11,045 nt of DNA. It comes from Propionivibrio sp. (GTDB lineage: Bacteria; Pseudomonadota; Gammaproteobacteria; Burkholderiales; Rhodocyclaceae). This document shows, in pieces, positions 1-6,035 of this stretch. Under the pieces are notes generated by a model. The model ran no database searches. It had not been told where the DNA came from and was given only the letters and a program-made list of their open reading frames with translations. The DNA lies in assembly GCA_003249625.1 (NCBI GenBank), contig QKII01000031.1:1-11045 (forward strand), in the 5' to 3' direction. The position numbers were made by a program, and so were the translations under genes. Numbering within the stretch: position 1 is the first letter of the stretch; each line of letters opens with the position of its first letter.

Positions 1-93
1 GATGACCGCGCCGCGCCGGGTTTCGTCGCACCAGAGCAGCGAGCAGTTCTGTTCGAAAGGAGTTACCGGGATAATCTGATAGCGAAGAGGCAT
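1..93 (-). CDS. MBL-fold metallo-hydrolase, YcbL/GloB-like (N-terminal fragment)
   Basis: Only the first 31 codons lie in the window; the gene runs off the left edge. The protein begins MPLRYQIIPVTPFEQNC and continues SLLWCDETRRGAVI. This matches the opening beta strands of the YcbL-type glyoxalase II-like metallo-beta-lactamase fold, which typically starts M-x-Y-x-I-I-P-V-T-x-F-x-Q-N-C and then W-C-x-x-T. Members of this family hydrolyse thioesters such as S-lactoylglutathione with a binuclear metal site, but the HxHxDH motif would lie beyond the window, so activity cannot be judged here. The ATG at 93 is preceded by only a weak AGG about 9 nt upstream. A TATACT box at 127-132 on the same strand would give a short leader of about 25 nt. 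Family assignment is by recognition of the N-terminus only. Confidence 0.8.
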   Translation of the reverse strand, partial: MPLRYQIIPVTPFEQNCSLLWCDETRRGAVI

Positions 94-388
94 GGCGTAA
101 AACCTGTCGGCATGACGAAGCAGCCGAGTATAGCAGCGCGACAACCACCCCGGGAACGCCGTGCTACTGGCCGCCGAGCGGATTGATCAACTCGTACAAG
201 CTCTTACAAGACTCCGGCGATGTCACTTTCTTCAAGCCCATTCAAAGCAACGAATCCTTCCCCCCTCGGCAGAGAGATGGATTTCGCAAGCGGCTTCGGA
301 GCTATGACGGCCGTAGTAATCCGATGTCCTTTCGCCAAAAAAGTCGCTTCCTCACGTACACGCCACACCTCGACCTTGACTTCCGTCC
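94..388. other. Region without a recognised gene
   Basis: Several reading frames are open here on both strands, but none gives a protein I recognise and none has convincing codon bias. On the minus strand a 25-codon ORF at 164-241 (starting MGLKKVTSPE, ending LINPLGGQ) has a GGAAGGA element about 13 nt upstream of its ATG. It overlaps the end of an ATG-less open frame that ends GGRIRCFEWA. These could be remnants of decayed genes, very small genes, or chance. The part nearest 94-140 probably holds the promoter of the MBL-fold hydrolase. Confidence 0.4.
127..132 (-). promoter_or_regulatory. Possible -10 box (TATACT) for the MBL-fold hydrolase gene
   Basis: On the minus strand the sequence reads TGCTATACTCGG, a 5/6 match to the sigma-70 -10 consensus, about 34 nt upstream of the ATG at 93. 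No good -35 hexamer lies 16-18 bp upstream. The call rests on position and the -10 match only. Confidence 0.3.
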
Positions 389-457
389 CTATTTTCGCTT
401 CAGCGGGCACTTCTTGCAGGGATGCGGTTTCTTGCAACACTTCTTGCTCTTGCTCAT
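389..457 (-). CDS. Candidate 22-aa Lys/Cys-rich micro-protein
   Basis: This 23-codon ORF starts with ATG at 457. It has an AAAGGA ribosome binding site at 465-470, a 7-nt spacing that is close to ideal. The product has 9 Lys, 1 Arg and 1 His in 22 residues plus four cysteines, in the core CCKKPHPCKKCP (a CC-x5-C-x2-C pattern). The composition suggests a tiny metal- or nucleic-acid-binding peptide, but that is inference and no function is established. Most codons (about 17 of 22) end in G or C, as in the neighbouring real genes, whereas the longer overlapping frames do not show this. An upstream open frame ends with a TGA at 470-472 that overlaps the ribosome binding site, which would allow translational coupling. 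It could still be a chance ORF; conservation in relatives would decide. Confidence 0.4.
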   Translation of the reverse strand: MSKSKKCCKKPHPCKKCPLKRK

Positions 458-631
458 GAATGGATCCTTTCACGATTCCTGACTTTCGGCACCGTAATCC
501 GCCACCAACAGGGCGCACTTGTGTTCGAGTTTCTGCTTGCTTTGGAGTTCCTGCTCACATACTTCAGGTGTTTCCGAAAATCGGCTTTGCCATGGACCTG
601 ACACCACGCTGAATACGGATTACCACCCCGC
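458..631. other. Upstream part of the unresolved 94-720 region
   Basis: On the minus strand a 45-codon frame at 470-607 could start at either of two tandem GTG codons (605-607 or 602-604) and ends in the residues LLVADYGAESQES. It has no visible ribosome binding site and I do not recognise it. If real, it would be the gene upstream of, and coupled to, the Lys/Cys-rich micro-ORF. Otherwise I see only the divergent promoter zone for the DUF454 gene. Confidence 0.3.
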
Positions 632-637
632 TATAAT
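632..637 (+). promoter_or_regulatory. Probable -10 box (perfect TATAAT) for the DUF454 gene
   Basis: A perfect TATAAT lies at 632-637. With a 17-bp spacer the -35 would be CTGAAT (609-614), only a 3/6 match, so an activator or tolerance of a weak -35 is implied. The transcript would begin near 644 and have a leader of about 75 nt before the ATG at 721. Confidence 0.45.
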
Positions 638-677
638 CGTTCAGTCACTGGAGGAAAGGAAAGGGATAGAAAACTCG

Positions 678-698
678 CTTCGCCTGTCTGATGCGAAG
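678..698 (+). other. Small hairpin in the DUF454 leader
   Basis: CTTCGC at 678-683 is complementary to GCGAAG at 693-698 around a 9-nt loop. It lies between the probable promoter and the ATG at 721 and has no T-tract, so it is not a terminator. Just upstream (651-664) is a purine-rich run, GGAGGAAAGGAAAGGG, that resembles a ribosome binding site but has no start codon at a usable distance. Any regulatory role is a guess. Confidence 0.3.
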
Positions 699-720
699 AT
701 GAACGACCACACAAAGCAAA

Positions 721-1164
721 ATGCCGGAACGATTCGACAATAACGACGATTACACCGCCACGCCTGTAGCGGGGCCGTGGCGAGTTCTTCTGACGCTTGC
801 TGGGGTAATCTGCGTCTGTCTGGCCGCCGCGGGTGCCGTCCTCCCCCTGCTGCCGACCACTCCGTTCCTGCTGCTTGCCGCCGCCTGTTTCGCGCGCAGT
901 TCGCCGCGGCTCAACCGCTGGCTGCACACGAACCGCATTTTCGGTGCCTATCTCCGACGCTATCGCCGCGGAGAGGGTCTTCCGCTGGCTGCCAAGATCG
1001 CAATCCTCTCGATGCTCTGGCTGTCGCTCGCCGCATCGGCACTGCTTGCAGTACCAGACCATCTCTGGCCGGCACGCGTCGCCTTGGCCGTGCTTGGCCT
1101 TGGCGTATCACTCCACATCCTGCGCATCAGGACTTGCCGGGCGACAGCGGAAACCACGCGCTGA
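721..1164 (+). CDS. DUF454 (YbaN-like) inner-membrane protein
   Basis: This 147-residue protein has the hallmark DUF454 core: a hydrophobic hairpin at about residues 22-57 containing AVLPLLPTTPFLLLAA, followed by CFARSSPRLNRWL and the FGAYLRRYRRGEG segment. Two more hydrophobic segments follow at about 91-112 and 116-134. The family is a small integral membrane protein of unknown biochemical function, widespread in proteobacteria. Length fits the family (about 120-150 aa). The ATG at 721 has no strong ribosome binding site, but the next in-frame options would cut into the first membrane segment. It is the only plus-strand gene and converges on bfr with a 46-nt gap in which I see no terminator. 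The first 20 residues (MPERFDNNDDY and on) are a polar, presumably cytoplasmic tail. Confidence 0.88.
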   Translation: MPERFDNNDDYTATPVAGPWRVLLTLAGVICVCLAAAGAVLPLLPTTPFLLLAAACFARSSPRLNRWLHTNRIFGAYLRRYRRGEGLPLAAKIAILSMLWLSLAASALLAVPDHLWPARVALAVLGLGVSLHILRIRTCRATAETTR

Positions 1165-1210
1165 TTCGCCCGGAGTATCGTGAAATCATGCGGAGTCGCG
1201 TGCTGACCGC

Positions 1211-1720
1211 TCAGTCTGCGCCCGGATGGCCGGCACCAGCGGATATCGATTTACTACGCTCGATCGACTGCAGCGCGAGGTAGTTGTCGCCGAACTTGAC
1301 GAGGTTGTCCATTTCCTTGTCGTAGCGGTCGAAGTGCATTTCCTCGTCGGCCACCAGTTCTTCGAACAACTTCTTCGACACCGAGTCCTCGTTCTTGGAA
1401 CACTCGTTCGCCCAGCGGTTATAGTCGCGGGCACTGGCTGTTTCCATCTTCGTGGCGATATCGAGCATTTCCTTAACGTCGTGGATCTTCTTCACCGGTT
1501 CCGACGCAACCATCTCGACGTCCCCCTTGAGGAACAGGATGCGATCCGACAGTCTCTCGATGTGCATCATCTCATCGATGGCCGTGCGCTTGAACAGGTT
1601 GGCCAGCAGGTCATACCCCTGATCGTCGCAGTGAAAATGGAAATACATGTACTGATGGACAGCCGAAAGTTCATCAGCGACTGCCTTGTTGAGAAGTTCG
1701 ATGCTTTTCTGGTTTTTCAT
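1211..1720 (-). CDS. bfr: Bacterioferritin
   Basis: This is a 169-residue four-helix-bundle iron-storage protein. It oxidises Fe(II) at a di-iron ferroxidase centre and stores the mineral inside a 24-subunit cage. The ferroxidase ligands are all present at the usual spacing: Glu17, Glu50, His53, Glu93, Glu126 and His129. Met51, in DEMMHIERL, is at the position of the heme-ligating Met52 of the E. coli protein, so inter-subunit heme binding is expected. The start at 1720 (MKNQKSIELL) is backed by a GGAG box with 7-nt spacing. The C-terminus has a short Gly/Ala/Ser extension (SISAGAGHPGAD) beyond the usual last helix. It stands alone, with 112 nt separating it from the upstream flavoprotein gene. 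Another Bfr/ferritin-superfamily name is possible, but the ligand set favours bacterioferritin. Confidence 0.95.
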   Translation of the reverse strand: MKNQKSIELLNKAVADELSAVHQYMYFHFHCDDQGYDLLANLFKRTAIDEMMHIERLSDRILFLKGDVEMVASEPVKKIHDVKEMLDIATKMETASARDYNRWANECSKNEDSVSKKLFEELVADEEMHFDRYDKEMDNLVKFGDNYLALQSIERSKSISAGAGHPGAD

Positions 1721-1789
1721 GTTGTTTCTCCCATACGAAAGCGGCGGCTTGGTGGCAATGCGTGGAAGCGCCGGGAATCCAGCACTACG

Positions 1790-1795
1790 ATTCTA
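1790..1795 (-). promoter_or_regulatory. Possible -10 box (TAGAAT) for bfr
   Basis: On the minus strand TAGAAT lies about 70 nt upstream of the bfr ATG, in the only gap large enough for a promoter. No convincing -35 hexamer is seen at 16-18 bp, and I see no clear Fur box. Confidence 0.25.
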
Positions 1796-1832
1796 AACGA
1801 GCCATTGCCTTGGGGCGACGTCCATTGCAGGC

Positions 1833-3077
1833 TTACCTGCTCAGATACTCGATTACGCTCCGCCCGGCCACGAAACCGCCCGCGAGGCACGCCGTCAGCA
1901 GATAACCTCCCGTCGGCGCTTCCCAGTCCAGCATTTCGCCGGCACAGAAGACACCAGGCAATTCGCGGAGCATAAGCCCCTCATCCAGCACATCGAAACG
2001 CACGCCGCCCGCCGAACTGATCGCCTCGTCGAGCGGACGCGGCGACAGCAGCCGCATTGGCAGAGCCTTGATCGCTCCAGCCAGCCTCGCCGGGTCGGCA
2101 ATCTCCTCACGCGACAGGCACTCGTGCAGCAACGCCGTCTTCACGCCTTTGAGACCCAGGCGACTTTGCAAGTGGCTTGAGAACGAACGGGCACCGCGCG
2201 GCCGGGCCACCTCATCCCGCACCTTCTCCTCGTCGAAGCCGGGCAACAAATCGATCTGCAGCGTGGCGTCACCGGAGGCCTCGATGGCATCGCGCAGCGG
2301 CGCTGACAATGCATAAACCAGTCCGCCCTCAATGCCATTCTCCGTCACGACGAATTCGCCCCGTCGCCGGTGTTCTATTCCGTGCGCATCGACAAAGAAT
2401 GCCTCGACGTTTTTCAGTGGCTGGCCAGCAAAGCGCGCGCGCAAATGCTCACTCCAGGCGACGTTGAAGCCGCAATTGGCCGGACGCAGCGGCGCGACCG
2501 GCACACCCAGCGATTGGAGCACTGGCAGCCAGCGTCCATCTGAACCCAATTTCGCCCAACTGCCGCCACCGAGCGCGAGAACCACCGCATCCGTATCGAT
2601 CTGTCGCTCGCCGTCGGGCACCAGGAATTCGAGATGCCAGCGTCCATCGTTGGAGCGTTGCAGACCCTTCCAGCGATGGCGGAGATGAAAACGTACGCCT
2701 ACCTCGCGCTGACGGTGCAACCACGCCCGCAACAAAGGGGCAGCCTTCATGCCGGTCGGAAACACGCGCCCCGAAGATCCCACGAAAGACTCGACACCGA
2801 GCGCGTGCATCCAGTCGCGAATCGCCTGTGGACCGAAGATATCGAGCCAGTGCTTCACCCGCTCGCGTCGTTCGCCGTAGCGGTTACAAAAATCGCCGAA
2901 CGACTCGGAATGGGTGATGTTCATCCCGCCCTTGCCGGCCATCAGGAACTTGCGCCCACATGACGGCATGGCGTCAAAAACATCAACGTGCAAACCAGCC
3001 CGGGCGGCGACTTCAGCCGCCATCAACCCGGCAGGGCCACCGCCGACAACTGCCACCCGGCGCACTCCGGAAGTCAC
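1833..3077 (-). CDS. FAD-dependent oxidoreductase, HI0933/YhiN-like, PP_4765 family
   Basis: This 414-residue flavoprotein opens with a Rossmann FAD-binding motif, RVAVVGGGPAGLMAAE (GGGPAG at 12-17). It continues with the family signature GRKFLMAGKGGMNITHSE at about 41-58 and ends with the C-terminal FAD-contact segment AGEMLDWEAPTGGYLL. These place it in the HI0933/YhiN-like group and more precisely the PP_4765-type subgroup (TIGR03862). The substrate is unknown; the flavin is inferred. The start is a GTG at 3077 that overlaps the murI stop codon by 4 nt (GTGA), so translation is probably coupled to murI. It is the last gene of the ridA-murI-flavoprotein block. A small GCAGG/CCTGC hairpin spans its stop codon but has no T-tract, so I do not call it a terminator. 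Confidence 0.92.
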   Translation of the reverse strand: MTSGVRRVAVVGGGPAGLMAAEVAARAGLHVDVFDAMPSCGRKFLMAGKGGMNITHSESFGDFCNRYGERRERVKHWLDIFGPQAIRDWMHALGVESFVGSSGRVFPTGMKAAPLLRAWLHRQREVGVRFHLRHRWKGLQRSNDGRWHLEFLVPDGERQIDTDAVVLALGGGSWAKLGSDGRWLPVLQSLGVPVAPLRPANCGFNVAWSEHLRARFAGQPLKNVEAFFVDAHGIEHRRRGEFVVTENGIEGGLVYALSAPLRDAIEASGDATLQIDLLPGFDEEKVRDEVARPRGARSFSSHLQSRLGLKGVKTALLHECLSREEIADPARLAGAIKALPMRLLSPRPLDEAISSAGGVRFDVLDEGLMLRELPGVFCAGEMLDWEAPTGGYLLTACLAGGFVAGRSVIEYLSR

Positions 3078-3862
3078 GCCTCAACCTGCATCGCTGGCCG
3101 GAGCATTCGCTCCGCCAAAAGATCAAGGCCGAACACTGACAGCGCATGATCCAGCCGCTCCGGGGAAGCCGTCGCCAGCAGCGCAAGACGCCCGCGGCGA
3201 TGGGCACTTTCGCCGGCCAGGCGCAGGCACTGCCGCGCCACGGCATCCGCCACGTCGACGAGTTCCGCCCGCCCGCGCACGATTGGCTGCAGTACAGGCG
3301 CCAGAAACGCGTAGTGCGTGCATCCAAGCACGACCTGGTCCGCCCCGTCCGCCAACGCGGGTTCGAGATGCTGCCGCGCCATTTCGGAAAACGCTGCGTC
3401 GTCCAAATTCAGTGTTTCGACGCGGGTCGCCCAGCCTGGGCAGGCGAGGATGTCGACCTGCACACCGGATGCATGCTGACTAATCAGCCTGGCCAATCGC
3501 TCACTGCGCGCCGTGGACTCGGTGGTCAGCACGGCGATGCGTCCGCTCCGCGAGGCGCTGGCGGCCGGCTTGATCCCCGGCTCGATGCCAATCACGGGAA
3601 TTCGCGGCAAGGCGGCCCGCAAAGCGGCCACAGCCGCCGCGGTGGCCGTGTTGCACGCCACCACCAGTTGCCTGCAGCCTTGCCCTTCAACGAGATACCG
3701 ACCAATGCGCAACACGCGGTCGCGGATGAACGCGTCGTTCTTGTCGCCGTAAGGAACGTGCGCGGTATCCGCCAGATAGACGAGATCCGCCTGCGGCAGC
3801 GCCGTGGCGATCGCAGAGAGCACCGACAGTCCGCCCAGACCGCTGTCGAAGACACCGATCAT
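3074..3862 (-). CDS. murI: Glutamate racemase
   Basis: This 262-residue cofactor-independent racemase converts L- to D-glutamate for peptidoglycan. It begins with the family signature MIGVFDSGLGGLSVL. The two catalytic cysteines are present: Cys70 in VACNTATA and Cys181 in LGCTHYAFL. The ADTAHVPYGDK segment (31-41) also belongs to the active site. Length is normal. The ATG at 3862 directly follows the ridA stop codon (TAGATG) with no spacer and no recognisable ribosome binding site, which points to coupling with ridA. The 3' end overlaps the GTG start of the flavoprotein gene by 4 nt. Cytoplasmic. Confidence 0.97.
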   Translation of the reverse strand: MIGVFDSGLGGLSVLSAIATALPQADLVYLADTAHVPYGDKNDAFIRDRVLRIGRYLVEGQGCRQLVVACNTATAAAVAALRAALPRIPVIGIEPGIKPAASASRSGRIAVLTTESTARSERLARLISQHASGVQVDILACPGWATRVETLNLDDAAFSEMARQHLEPALADGADQVVLGCTHYAFLAPVLQPIVRGRAELVDVADAVARQCLRLAGESAHRRGRLALLATASPERLDHALSVFGLDLLAERMLRPAMQVEA

Positions 3863-4207
3863 CTAGGCAGCCGCGGTAACAACAACCTCGATGCGCATAT
3901 CGGGATTGGACAGGCGCGCTTGCACGCAGGCACGTACCGGGGCTGAACCCTCGGGCACCCAGTTGTCCCAGACTGCATTCATCCCGTCAAAATCTGCCAT
4001 GTCGCGCAGGTAAATGGTCGTCATCAACAGGCGTGACTTACTGCTGCCCGCTTGCAATAGCCGCTTATCCACGGCGTCCAGGACTTCGCGGGTTTGCACC
4101 GTGATATCCGCCGACAGAGTATCCGGCACTTCGACGAGATAGACCGTGTTGCCGTGGGTTACGATATCCGAATAGCGGCGCGTGGTTCCTTGGCGTTCGA
4201 TGCTCAT
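3863..4207 (-). CDS. RidA family protein (YjgF/YER057c/UK114)
   Basis: This is a 114-residue protein of the chorismate-mutase-like Rid fold. Classical RidA is a trimer that hydrolyses reactive enamine/imine intermediates released by PLP enzymes. The C-terminal signature APVRACVQARL is present, and its Arg (residue 92) aligns with the catalytic Arg105 of E. coli RidA; the Glu of MRIEVVV (residue 107) aligns with the conserved Glu120. The sequence is closer to the Rid subfamilies starting MSIER than to true RidA, so deaminase activity is inferred and weaker for this branch. I chose the ATG at 4207: an AAGGG element sits 9 nt upstream of it but only 3 nt from the alternative GTG at 4213. It is followed directly by murI with no gap. 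Confidence 0.92.
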   Translation of the reverse strand: MSIERQGTTRRYSDIVTHGNTVYLVEVPDTLSADITVQTREVLDAVDKRLLQAGSSKSRLLMTTIYLRDMADFDGMNAVWDNWVPEGSAPVRACVQARLSNPDMRIEVVVTAAA

Positions 4208-4231
4208 GCTCACTTTCCCTTGTCAATGAAA

Positions 4232-4253
4232 GAAGCCGGCAGAAGCCGGCTTC
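4232..4253 (-). terminator. Rho-independent terminator hairpin after fumA
   Basis: In the minus-strand RNA, GAAGCCGGC (4253-4245) pairs perfectly over 9 bp with GCCGGCTTC (4240-4232) around the tetraloop TTCT. A short TTTCATT tract follows. The stem is strong but the U-tract is weak, so termination may be partial. It begins 44 nt after the fumA stop and ends only 24 nt before the ridA ATG. Confidence 0.7.
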
Positions 4254-4297
4254 GGAAAACGTCGGTGCACCAGGGGAACCCGGTGCGGCGGCGTTTC

Positions 4298-5848
4298 TTA
4301 ATGCTTGTTGCCGAACAACGTCTCGACCGGGATCTTGCCGATCTTGGTACACCATTCGATCGGGCCGGTCGTATGCACAGAAGTTCCTTCGGAATCGACG
4401 GCAACCGTCACCGGCATGTCCTGCAGGTCGAACTCGTAGATGGCTTCCATGCCGAGGTCCTCGAAGGCCAGCACTTTCGCACCCTTGATTGCCTTGGCGA
4501 CAAGATAGGCAGCGCCACCGACAGCCATCAGGTAGGCCGACTTGTTGTCCTTGATCGCAGCGATCGCCGTCGATCCGCGCTCGGACTTGCCGACCATGGC
4601 GATGAGGCCGGTCTTTTCCAGCATCATGCGGGTGAACTTGTCCATGCGGGTAGCGGTCGTCGGGCCGGCCGGGCCGACCACTTCGTCGCCGACCGGATCG
4701 ACCGGGCCGACGTAGTAGATGACGCGGTTGGTGAAGTCGACCGGCAGCTTTTCGCCCTTGGCCAACATGTCCTGAATGCGCTTGTGCGCGGCGTCACGGC
4801 CGGTGAGCATTTTGCCGTTGAGCAGCAGTTTCTGGCCCGGCTTCCATGCGGCGACCTGTTCCTTGGTCAGTGTGTTGAGATCGACGCGGGTGGCTTCTTT
4901 GAGGTCCGGCGTCCAGGTGACTGCTGGCCAGTCTTCGAGCTTCGGCGGCTCCAGCTTGGCCGGGCCGCTGCCGTCGAGGTGGAAGTGGATGTGGCGGGTC
5001 GCCGCGCAGTTCGGGATCATGGCGACCGGCAGGTTGGCCGCATGGCACGGGTAATCAAGCACCTTGACGTCGAGCACGGTCGTCAGGCCGCCCAGTCCTT
5101 GAGCGCCGATACCGAGGGCGTTGACCTTCTCGTAGATTTCCAGACGCAGTTCTTCGGCGCGCGTCAGCTTGGCACCGGAGGCCGCCTTGGCCTTCAGTTC
5201 ATGAATGTCGCACGGCGCCATGATCGATTCCTTGGCCAGCAGCATGGCCTTTTCGGGCGTGCCGCCAATGCCGATGCCGAGGATGCCCGGCGGACACCAG
5301 CCTGCTCCCATCTGCGGAACGGTCTTCAGAATCCAGTCGACCAGATCGTCGGACGGGTTGAGCATGGCGAACTTGGCCTTGGCTTCCGAACCGCCGCCCT
5401 TGGCAGCGCAGATGACTTCGACGTGGTCGCCCGGAACGATCTCGTAGTGCACGACTGCCGGGGTGTTGTCCTTGGTGTTCTTGCGGGTACCGGCCGGATC
5501 GGCGAGCACCGAGGCGCGCAGCGGGTTGGTCGGGTCGTTGTAGGCCCGCTTGACGCCTTCGTTGACCATTTCCTGCAGGCTCATCGTCGCGTCGTCCCAG
5601 CGCACGTTCATACCGACCTTGAGGAAGACCATACCGATGCCGGTATCCTGGCAGATCGGACGATGTCCTTCGGCGGACATGCGCGAGTTGGTCAGGATCT
5701 GTGCGATGGCATCCTTGGCCGCCGGGTTTTCCTCGCGCTCATAGGCTTCCCCGAGCGCCTTGACGAAATCAACCGGATGGTAATAGCTGATGAACTGGAA
5801 TGCATCGGCGATGCTCTGGATCAGATCTTCCTGCTTAATGCTGGTCAT
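4298..5848 (-). CDS. fumA: Fumarate hydratase, class I (4Fe-4S)
   Basis: This 516-residue enzyme interconverts fumarate and L-malate in the TCA cycle. It belongs to the oxygen-sensitive iron-sulfur class, distinct from the class II FumC family. The N-terminal domain carries three cysteines suited to ligating the 4Fe-4S cluster: Cys66 in PICQDTG, Cys185 in GAGWCPPG and Cys268 in DYPCHAANLP. The KGGGSEAKAK segment (150-159) and the C-terminal domain motif VGPVDPVGDEVVGPAGPTTATRMD, split here as VGPVDPVGDE then VVGPAGPTTATR, complete the FumA/FumB architecture in a single chain. Length fits the one-chain type. The ATG at 5848 has an AAGG element 6 nt upstream. It is a single-gene unit with its own leader (5849-5980) and a hairpin terminator at 4232-4253. 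Confidence 0.96.
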   Translation of the reverse strand: MTSIKQEDLIQSIADAFQFISYYHPVDFVKALGEAYEREENPAAKDAIAQILTNSRMSAEGHRPICQDTGIGMVFLKVGMNVRWDDATMSLQEMVNEGVKRAYNDPTNPLRASVLADPAGTRKNTKDNTPAVVHYEIVPGDHVEVICAAKGGGSEAKAKFAMLNPSDDLVDWILKTVPQMGAGWCPPGILGIGIGGTPEKAMLLAKESIMAPCDIHELKAKAASGAKLTRAEELRLEIYEKVNALGIGAQGLGGLTTVLDVKVLDYPCHAANLPVAMIPNCAATRHIHFHLDGSGPAKLEPPKLEDWPAVTWTPDLKEATRVDLNTLTKEQVAAWKPGQKLLLNGKMLTGRDAAHKRIQDMLAKGEKLPVDFTNRVIYYVGPVDPVGDEVVGPAGPTTATRMDKFTRMMLEKTGLIAMVGKSERGSTAIAAIKDNKSAYLMAVGGAAYLVAKAIKGAKVLAFEDLGMEAIYEFDLQDMPVTVAVDSEGTSVHTTGPIEWCTKIGKIPVETLFGNKH

Positions 5849-5913
5849 TTCAGGCCTTCTCTATCAATGAGTTAATCAACAAGGTACGAAAAACCGGGAC
5901 GCTGGCCAAAGAA

Positions 5914-5973
5914 CGGCTGTCAGCAATCTGAAATGTGAAGACAGCCGGAACAAATGGCTCCACTGGCTGTCTT
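5914..5973 (-). promoter_or_regulatory. Three-arm, mutually exclusive stem structure in the fumA leader
   Basis: Three copies of one 7-8 nt element alternate in orientation: CGGCTGTC at 5914-5921, GACAGCCG at 5940-5947 and GGCTGTC at 5965-5971 (plus-strand reading). The middle arm can pair with the left arm (8 bp, 18-nt loop) or, extended to AAGACAGCC/GGCTGTCTT, with the right arm (9 bp, 18-nt loop), but not with both. It lies 66-125 nt upstream of the fumA ATG, so it would be in the 5' leader if transcription starts near 5980. The geometry resembles an attenuator or switch, but no regulator or ligand can be named. Confidence 0.5.
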
Positions 5974-5976
5974 TTT
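5938..5976 (+). terminator. Hairpin with plus-strand T-tract (possibly bidirectional terminator)
   Basis: AAGACAGCC (5938-5946) pairs with GGCTGTCTT (5965-5973), helped by an inner GGA/TCC pairing. On the plus strand it runs straight into TTTTT (5972-5976), the form of an intrinsic terminator. No plus-strand gene lies upstream, so it would stop antisense transcripts from fumA. In the minus direction it is preceded by AAAAA and followed by TTCACATTT, so it could also end the thiM-thiE-capA transcript, though weakly. Confidence 0.5.
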
Positions 5977-5986
5977 GGACCCGGGG

Positions 5987-5995
5987 ATTCTATCA
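5987..5995 (-). promoter_or_regulatory. Possible extended -10 promoter for fumA
   Basis: The minus strand reads TGATAGAAT, that is TG-N directly followed by a 5/6 -10 match (TAGAAT). No -35 of quality is present, as is common for extended -10 promoters. The start would be near 5980, giving a leader of about 130 nt that contains the three-arm structure at 5914-5973. Confidence 0.35.
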
Positions 5996-6035
5996 CCAAT
6001 CGCCGACCCCCATTGGGCGCACAAGGCCAGTGGGA

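Noticed and set aside
183..482. A 99-codon plus-strand frame in the same region
   Set aside because: It has no ribosome binding site and an atypical composition rich in Phe, Arg and Ser. It looks like a shadow of whatever is on the minus strand.
204..518. A 104-codon minus-strand frame starting with GTG, containing the segment HEQEQEVLQETASLQEV
   Set aside because: No family recognised, GTG start without a ribosome binding site, mixed third-position usage, and it overlaps the better-supported 22-codon frame. It remains possible, but I would not annotate it on this evidence.
4221..4226. A perfect TTGACA (-35) on the minus strand just before ridA
   Set aside because: At 17-bp spacing the -10 position reads GCATCG and lies inside the ridA coding sequence, so it cannot be the promoter of ridA.
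4094..5875. A 593-codon plus-strand open frame antisense to fumA
   Set aside because: Long antisense frames are expected opposite GC-rich coding DNA. The minus strand encodes a complete, motif-bearing fumarase, while this frame has no recognisable domain and is extremely rich in His, Arg and Asp.
5861..5880. A TTGAT-N7-TTGAT arrangement upstream of fumA that resembles an FNR half-site
   Set aside because: The two TTGAT units are direct repeats, not the inverted TTGAT-N4-ATCAA needed for an FNR dimer.
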